From the NCBI GenBank assembly GCA_965153355.1, contig OZ231126.1:98642001-98706000 (forward strand): 64,000 nt of DNA, given 5' to 3'. Shown here one piece after another: positions 56,800 through 64,000 of the stretch (positions are counted from its first letter, which is position 1; each line of letters begins with the position of its first letter). The position numbers and the translations under genes are program-made. The notes beneath the pieces were generated by a model that did not search any database, had not been told where the DNA came from, and was given only the letters and a program-made list of their open reading frames with translations. Origin of the DNA: Flaccisagitta enflata. Taxonomy: Eukaryota > Chaetognatha > Sagittoidea > Aphragmophora.

Positions 56800-57347
56800 C
56801 ATCCAAGGATCGCACATGGTCAGCGGTACCCGATGCCTTGCTGAGAGTGATCCAGTGAAGATGTGGAGGGAGAGCAGGGCAGCGGCCCCAAAAGGCCAAT
56901 GTCCTGTAAAACACAGGGGGGAATTTCGAGACGTCCGTCCTACCGTCTATCTTGAAGGGGCTCTAGATGGCTGATTTAAGCCACTAAAGGCATATTTGAA
57001 GGCTGGAAGGCATAATTAAGGCTTGGAGAGCAAATTTTAGGTTTGGGGGGCTGGTTTTATGCTTGGAGGGCTGGTTGAAGATCTGGAGGGCAGATTTGAG
57101 GTCTGGAGGGTATGTTTGAGGTCTGGAGGGCAGATTTGAGGTTTGGAGGGCAGATTTGAGGCATGGGGGGCTGATTTGAAGCCAAAAGGGCTGATTTGAG
57201 GCCTGGAGGGCTAAATTGAGGCCTGAGAGGACTAATTTGAGGACTTGATGGTCAACGGGGGGGGGACGGACGGAAGGACGGACGTCTCGAAATTCCCCCC
57301 TGTGTTCTACAGGACATTGGCCCTTTGGGGCCGCTGCCCAAAAAGGT
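56800..57347. repeat. M-family element 4, complete
   Basis: Left: GGTCAGCGGTACCCGATGCC, GGGCAGCGGCCCCAAAAGG, GTCCTGTAAAACACAGGGG, TTTCGAGACGTCCGTCC. Right, inverted: GGACGGACGTCTCGAAATTC, CCCCTGTGTTCTACAGGAC, CCTTTGGGGCCGCTGCCC. Between lie about 14 units near GGAGGGCAGATTTGAGGTCT (20 bp). A minisatellite held between 60-bp inverted arms. Confidence 0.88.
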
Positions 57348-57399
57348 CATTTTTAGCACTTTTTGGGCATAAAATTTTTCATACAGCTTTGAAAAATCC

Positions 57400-58226
57400 C
57401 AAAAAATCCTTGAAATAAGTGGCGATAGCTAGAATACACATGTTTTTACCATTAGCAAAAAGTTTTTTAGGATATCTTGAATTTAAGAGCATAAAAAAAA
57501 CAAAAAAACAGCACATTATTGTTTTTTTCAGTATTTTTCTGTCCTAATTCGTTCATGCGGCATTTGGGTGCTTCACATAGCAAAAGTTGCTTATTTCTTT
57601 TTATCCTCTTTACCTAATGTAGAGTGGCCAATTTTAGGACCCTTACCATTTTTCTTTTATCAAAAATCGTTCATCTTCTGTTTTTTAAAAAATTGTTTTT
57701 GAGAGCCTAATTTATATATTGCAGTGGGATAAAAAAGTATGCTGATCTTCTTTGAATTAGCTTTTATAAATTTCTGCTCTTTTAAGAATTGTTAATCTGC
57801 TTTTTCACAAGCTCTTACGTAACTTATACTCTGATGTTTTAATTCATTTTTACAAATATCATGATTTTCTAAAACTAACAATTGTTTCTTTTGTAACAAG
57901 ACTACACAGGATTTTGCTGAATTCTAGAAAATCTGAGTAAACTTTAAGGCCAAAACAAAAACGGAAGATGAAGGAATTTTGAGAAAAGGGAAACGATCAT
58001 CTTCATGATTTTTTTCACTCCATATTAGGTTGGCGAGACGAGAAGAAAATCAAATTTTTTGCTATGCGAAGCACGCAAATGGCCGCAATTGCGGCATAAT
58101 TACTCTGGGAAAATTTTAGAAATGTGTTGCAATAGCTAGAATATACATGTTTTTACCCTTAGCAAAAAGTTTTTTAGGATATCTTGAAGATAAGCGCATA
58201 AAAAAAAACAAAAAACGGCAAAATAT
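57400..58226 (+). repeat. I repeat copies (~180 bp) and AT-rich spacer
   Basis: Two copies (57410-57570, 58105-58222) of GGCAATAGCTAGAATA-YACATGTTTTTACC, TTAGCAAAAAGTTTTTTAGG, ATATCTTGAA, GCATAAAAAAAACAAAAAAC. The second is interrupted by H3. The spacer between (57.57-58.10 kb) has no recognised feature. Confidence 0.8.
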
Positions 58227-58832
58227 GTCGCACTGAAATTTAGCATAGAATTTGCTACCCATGCCCAATGAATTGTGATTTTTATAAAATGAAATTGGCG
58301 GAAATTTTTTTCTTGGGTATTATCAATAAAGTTGTGAATCGATATATTTTGCATGGATAAACTTACATGCCAATTTTGACCTCTAAACTTCTCATTTTAT
58401 CGTTGAAAAATAGGCGAAAAACAAAAAAAATCAATTTGTAATTCTACCATGATCTACACAGAATTACAATTTTGCATAAAAAATCAAAATATCAATAAAA
58501 TAAGAACATAGCGCGATTCCTAAATCATGTACTGAGCGCGCTATGTTCTTATTTTGTTGATATTTTGATTTTCTATGCAAATTTGTAATTCTGTCTAAGC
58601 ATAAATGAGATGATTGTAAATAATTTCTTCACTTTTTTGGCACTTTGTCATCGAATTTCTCTCAATCATTATGCATTTATCTCATTTGGCGATTACAGAA
58701 TGGTGATTCTTAATAACTTAACATGTCAAGGTCGGAAAAAAATGATAGAGATATTGACTGGAACAAAATCAGTGATGGAAATGGTAATTATGTCCTCTGG
58801 GTAAGTTCTTCCGGTTTAATTTTCAGTGCGTC
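58227..58832. mobile_element. H-family MITE 3 (606 bp)
   Basis: Termini GTCGCACTGAAATTTAGC and GACGCACTGAAAATTAAACC (reversed); flanks ATAT and ATAA, an imperfect 4-bp duplication. Central inverted repeat of about 60 bp: AAAATAAGAACATAGCGCG and CGCGCTATGTTCTTATTTTG. Inserted in an I repeat. Confidence 0.88.
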
Positions 58833-58910
58833 ATAACCTTTTTTTCAGTATTTTTAAGTCCTAATTCTTTTATGCAGCATAAAAACTCTCAAAAAATGTG
58901 TGGCAATAGC

Positions 58911-59079
58911 CAGCCCTGATTTTAGAGCGGGCCCGCGGGCCCGAGGCCCGCATTTTTGCTGTTGGGCCCACAAATTTTTTTCACTGCGGGACCGACAGGC
59001 CCGCTCTTATATTTGGCCGAAAGAAGAAGGATGAGCATTGCTTAAGTGGAATATTGATTTTTTTGTATCACTTATATTT

Positions 59080-59133
<54 letters not shown>

Positions 59134-60395
59134 TTTTTTCTTCCTTTCTTCCTTTCTTTTTTCTTTCTTCCTTTCTTTTTTTCTTTCTTCCTTTCTTTCC
59201 TTCTTTCTTTCTTTTTTCTTCTCTTTCTCAAACTTTCTTTCTTTCTTTCTTTGTTCTTTTCTTTCTTTCTTTCTGTTCTTTTTTCTTTAGCTGTTTCTTC
59301 CATTTTTTTCTCTTCTTAATCATTTTTCTTTTTTTCTTTTTTCTTTACCAGAAATATCATTTTTTTTTCTCAGCAACCCTGGGAGGAACAAACTCCTGTT
59401 CATTTCTTCTTTCTTTCCTTCCTTTCTGTTTTTTTCATTTCTTCTTTCTTTCCTTCCTTTCTGTTTTCCTTTCTTTCTTTCTTTAGTGGTGGCTAAAACT
59501 TGTGATTTGTGAGGTTCTGAATGTTCTGAACGGAATTTTACGGACTGGGAATTGAGCACCATTACTTTAAATCTTGCCAAACAGACATGCAGAATATATC
59601 TTTAAAGATCAAAATTAGATTGTGACCTACATCTAAGTCTGCTTCCCTCCTACTTAGATTTTCCGAATTGCAACCCTGGCGTAGGGGGCGTTTGGGTCGC
59701 TCATCAAACTACAAACTCGTCCAAATTCACACTACGAAAATGGAAAAGTAAACCGGCTGCGTAAATATATCAAGTATAAAGCAATCAGGACTGAACAGAT
59801 CACATTATCAAACCTATTTTTTGTTTTAATGGTGGTGCAGGGAGACGTTGGTTATTGGTTTACATGCGTGCATTGGTGAGGCAGGTAGTAACTACCTGCC
59901 TTGCTGCTGCATGTGTGTGAACCCATACCCAGAGTCTCTTCTTGCATCTTACCTTACCTATGATGCCCCTAAAGCAAGTTGAACTTTGTCTTTTACTACA
60001 CAAATATTATGTGTAACACCTCCGGATTGCAAACTTTCAAGCTTCCTATACTGTTTTTGTGGAACGTATTTTGTTGATAAGACTGTGTAACCTCCTCGAA
60101 TTGTAATTGATTACCTACAAATTGTACCCAAGGATTGACGTTTAATTCCACCTGCATTGTGATTTGTGCTCATTTTGGATTTATGGCTTATTTGTGATCC
60201 CCTCTGAATAATATGCAAATGCGTCCTCCCCCCATGTATGTTCCAGAGAAATAGATGTTCATTTCATTTCATTTCATTTCTTTCTTTTTTTTTTAAATTT
60301 TTCTTTTTTTCAGTCATTTTTTTTTCTTCTTTACATTCTTTCTTTTCTTCTTTCTCTCTTTTTTTCTCTTTTTTTTCTCCTTCTTTCTTTCTTTC

Positions 60396-60451
<56 letters not shown>

Positions 60452-60647
60452 TTCTTCTTTTTCTTTCTTTCTTTCTTTCCTCTACTTCATCTTTCTCTTC
60501 TCTCTCTTACTCTCTCTCTCTCTCTCTCTCTCTCTCCTTCTTAAGACAGTAGTTTTGTCGGGCCCGCTGTTTTTCTGTTGGGCCCGCTAAATTTGATGGG
60601 AGCGGGCCCGACTGGCCCGCTCAAAAAAATCACTAAGATCAGGGCTG
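58911..60647. mobile_element. hAT-like element F1 (1.74 kb) with CTTT arrays
   Basis: Perfect 8-bp duplication GCAATAGC (58903-58910, 60648-60655). Termini CAGCCCTGATTTTAGAGCGG and CAGCCCTGATCTTAGTGATT (reversed), the latter then TTTTTTGAGCGGGCCCG. Subterminal GGGCCCGC palindromic motifs at both ends. Interior is CTTT/CTTCC tracts (59.08-59.3, 59.4-59.49, 60.27-60.54 kb) with about 700 bp unique sequence between; no transposase frame. Confidence 0.92.
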
Positions 60648-60952
60648 GCAATAGCTAAACCTACATGATTTCACCCTCGACAAAAAGTTTTTTGGGATAT
60701 CTTAAAACAGACCTAAAAAACGGTAAAATATCGCTTTTTTTAGTAATCCTTATCCGTTCATGCATTTTTTAGATATCCTCAAAAAGGATTTTCAAGGGTA
60801 AAAACATGTATATCCTAGCTATTGCCACACATTTCAAAAAAGAGTTTTTATGCTGCATGAAAGAATTTTGACTTAAAAATACTAAAAAAAAAAGATATTT
60901 TGCCGTTTTTTGGTTTTTTTTATGCGCTTATCTCCAAGATATCCTAAACAAG
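60648..60952. repeat. I repeat copies, one direct and one inverted
   Basis: 60648-60760 continues the I unit split by F1 (GCAATAGCTAAACCTACATG, CAAAAAGTTTTTTGGG). From about 60770 the unit runs in reverse (GGGTAAAAACATGTATATCC, AGCTATTGCCACACATT, TATGCGCTTATCTCCAAG), making a large inverted repeat centred near 60765. Confidence 0.82.
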
Positions 60953-61790
<838 letters not shown>

Positions 61791-61826
61791 CTAAAAGTGG
61801 CTTTTAAAGGTTTATGAGAGCTAGTC

Positions 61827-62461
61827 ACTGAATCACGAACTTTGTGCTGGAAATGAGGCCAGTAGGGCCCCATTCCACTGAACCACGACTTCGTGCTTCA
61901 GTGGAATTGGAATTCGTGGTTCAGTGGATTAACTCTTGACCTCTTTTCAAATTGCAATGAAACAAAAAGTTTATCCAGTCTTTCTTTGATTGGTTGCTTT
62001 GATTCATTTCAGTGCACTTAGAATTTTTTTTTCTCTTATTCAAATAAAGATAGGTTTTTCTTTTTGTCATAGATTATCATCTTTAGAAAATATCTCTTAG
62101 TTCTTTTCTTTTTTTTTTTTAAGTTTTTTTTATGACAAAAACTTTTTCCTATCACATGAATTTATGTCTTTATAAGAAAAAAAAGAATTCCTCATTGTGA
62201 AAATACTTAGTAGATGTAAAAAAAATATTTTGCTTTTGATATCAACATTCTGTTTGTTTAGTAAGTCTACTTAGGTGAAGATAACGAGTAAGAGGTAAAA
62301 AGGAAGAAGATGATTTTTTCAGATGAAAGTAAATTAAGATTATTTTGATTATCTTTGCTACAATGACAAAATCAGTTGTTTCCAATTTCACTGAAGCACG
62401 AATTGTAAAAAGCACAAGTCATTCTTTATTCCACTGAAGCACGACGTCGTGATTCAGTGGA
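61827..62461. repeat. CACTGAANCACGA palindrome cluster
   Basis: CCACTGAACCACGACTTCGTG then CTTCAGTGG (61877 on) and CCACTGAAGCACGACGTCGTG then ATTCAGTGG (62432-62461) are hairpins; single arms CACTGAATCACGAA (61827), CGTGGTTCAGTGG (61915) and CACTGAAGCACGAA (62388) accompany them. About 500 bp of AT-rich sequence lies between, bounded on both sides by these motifs. Confidence 0.75.
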
Positions 62462-62649
62462 AATGATTTTAACTCAAGCAAAATTTTCGTGATTAAATGG
62501 TTGCCTGGTTTATGAATGCCTTGAAAACATTCAAACACATTTAAAATATCTTTATATTGCGGGAAACGCCTTTTAAACGACTTTGTTACAGACCGACGAC
62601 GGACCGAGGGACCAACTGACCAACCAACCAATAAAGAAACCATCCACCA
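62462..62649. other. Unassigned; decayed tetranucleotide tract
   Basis: GACCGACGACGGACCGAGGG and CCAACTGACCAACCAACC at 62.59-62.63 kb recall the hairpin-element tract, but no hairpin follows; the 82-bp array starts instead. Confidence 0.5.
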
Positions 62650-64000
62650 TAAGTCCCTACCAAACACCCACCAACCACCTATGACACCTAAAACACCATC
62701 ATCATGGACCAAATGCACCCTCTATGCAGACCAGAGACCAAATCAAACACCCACCAACCACCTATGACACCTAAAACACCATCACCAGGACCAAATGCAC
62801 CCTGATGCAGACCAGAGACCAACCAAACACCCACCAACCACCTACATGGCACTTAAAACACCATCACCGTGGACCAAATGCACCTCTGATGCAGACTGTG
62901 AGACCAAACTAAACACCCACCAACCACCTATGACACCTAGAACACCATCACCGTGGACCAAATGCACCCTCGATGCAGACAGAGACCAAACAAACACCCA
63001 CCAACCACCTATGACACCTAAAACACCATCACCGTGGACCAAATGCACCCCCGATGCAGACCAGAGACCAACCAAACACCCACCAACAACCTATGACACC
63101 TAAAACACCATCATCATGGACCAAATACACCCCCTATGCAGACCAGAGACCAACCAAACACCTACCAACCAATTTGCAGTGGTGACACCTAAAACACCAT
63201 CACTGTGACCAAAATGCACCCTTGATGCAGACCAGAGACCAACCAAACACCCACCAACCAACTATGACACCTAAAACACCATCACTGTGGACCAAACTGA
63301 CCCCCGATGCAGACCAGAGGCCAACCAAACACCCACACTTGTTATCTTCCTAAATCCACCTATGACACCTAAAACACCATCATCACAACCAAATGTGCAC
63401 CTCGATGCAGACCAGAGACCAACCAAACAATTCTCACCAACCACCTATGACACCTAAAACACCATCATCAGACCAAAATGCACTCTGATGCAGACCAGAG
63501 ACCAAATCAAACACCCACCAACCACCTATGACACACGAAACACCATCACTGTGGGACCAAATGCAATTTCGATGACCCAGAGACCAACCAAAACACCCAC
63601 CAACCACCTATGACACCTAAAACACCATCACCGTGACCTAAATGCACCCCGATGCAGACCAGAGACCAACCAAACACCCACCAACCACCTATATACCTAA
63701 AACATCATCACTGTAATTGCAGCTGCACCTCTTATGCAGACCAGAGACCAAACCAAACACCCACCAACCACCTATGACACTCTTAAAACACCATCACTGT
63801 GGACCAAATGCACCCCTGATAAGAGACAGAGACCAACCAAACACCTACTGCAACCACCTATGACACTCTAAAAAACATCACCGTGGACCAAGTGCACCCC
63901 CGATGCAGACCAGAGACCAACCAAACACCCACCAACCACCTATGACACCTAAAACACCATCACCGTGGACCAAATGCACCCCCGATGCAGACCAGAGACC
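62650..64000. repeat. 82-bp minisatellite, continues past the window
   Basis: About 16 units of roughly 82 bp containing CAAACACCCACCAACCACC, TATGACACCTAAAACACCAT, CACCGTGGACCAAATGCACC and GATGCAGACCAGAGACC, with small indels. The array is still running at the last base. Pro/Thr-rich frames in it are not constrained across units. Confidence 0.96.

Noticed and set aside
62650-64000. Proline/threonine-rich coding repeat (102-codon frame)
   Set aside because: Indels between units break the frame repeatedly; behaves as a minisatellite.

Overview
This window looks like a repeat-dominated, gene-poor stretch of a eukaryotic, probably invertebrate animal genome. It is AT-rich and full of microsatellites, with no bacterial-style gene packing, no rRNA and no convincing host gene. 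The only protein-coding remnants I can support are two decayed copies of a non-LTR retrotransposon reverse transcriptase (3.7-7.1 kb and 44.1-44.6 kb, both minus strand). Nearly every other long open frame is a tandem repeat read as protein. The abundant small elements with a 5' subterminal inverted repeat, central tandem repeats, a GACGG-type tetranucleotide tract and a 3' hairpin resemble the pearl/DINE-1/HINE (helentron-associated) elements known from bivalves and insects. That makes a mollusc or other marine invertebrate plausible, but I cannot prove it.

Layout. 0-9 kb: CT tracts, a 345-bp foldback MITE, an RT pseudogene split in two by a 2.4-kb composite element, and a hAT-like MITE with perfect 8-bp target duplications. 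9.4-12.3 kb: one element whose interior is a 2.7-kb array of steadily changing short repeats. 12.5-18.6 kb: scattered short hairpin elements in otherwise unremarkable sequence. 19.0-23.7 kb: a giant foldback element made of a 12-bp unit in opposite orientations, with matching unique outer ends. 23.7-33 kb: GTTGACTT repeats, a TA-flanked long-TIR element and more hairpin elements. 33-38 kb: hairpin elements nested in each other and in a roughly 163-bp tandem repeat, plus a 602-bp near-palindrome. 39.0-44.1 kb: a TA-flanked element with long inverted arms, filled with later insertions. 45.3-51 kb: a four-level nest of insertions. 53.2-56.1 kb: a 1.12-kb tandem segmental duplication, one copy carrying a 612-bp transposon whose empty site survives in the other copy. 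56-61 kb: inverted-repeat minisatellite elements and a 1.7-kb hAT-like element. 61-64 kb: 12-bp and 82-bp minisatellites running off the window.

The unifying observation is an architecture rather than a gene. Many elements start with a short arm, hold a private minisatellite, and end with a hairpin followed by CTAAAAA. Different subfamilies have different arm sequences, but within a copy the 5' arm and both strands of the 3' hairpin change together. The GE composite elements follow a similar plan with a different sequence (GTCCCCGAC near the 5' end, GTCGGGGAC at the 3' end). This looks like a conserved mobilisation signal, and the elements appear to act as carriers or generators of new satellite DNA. 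No protein in the window is an obvious mover of these elements.
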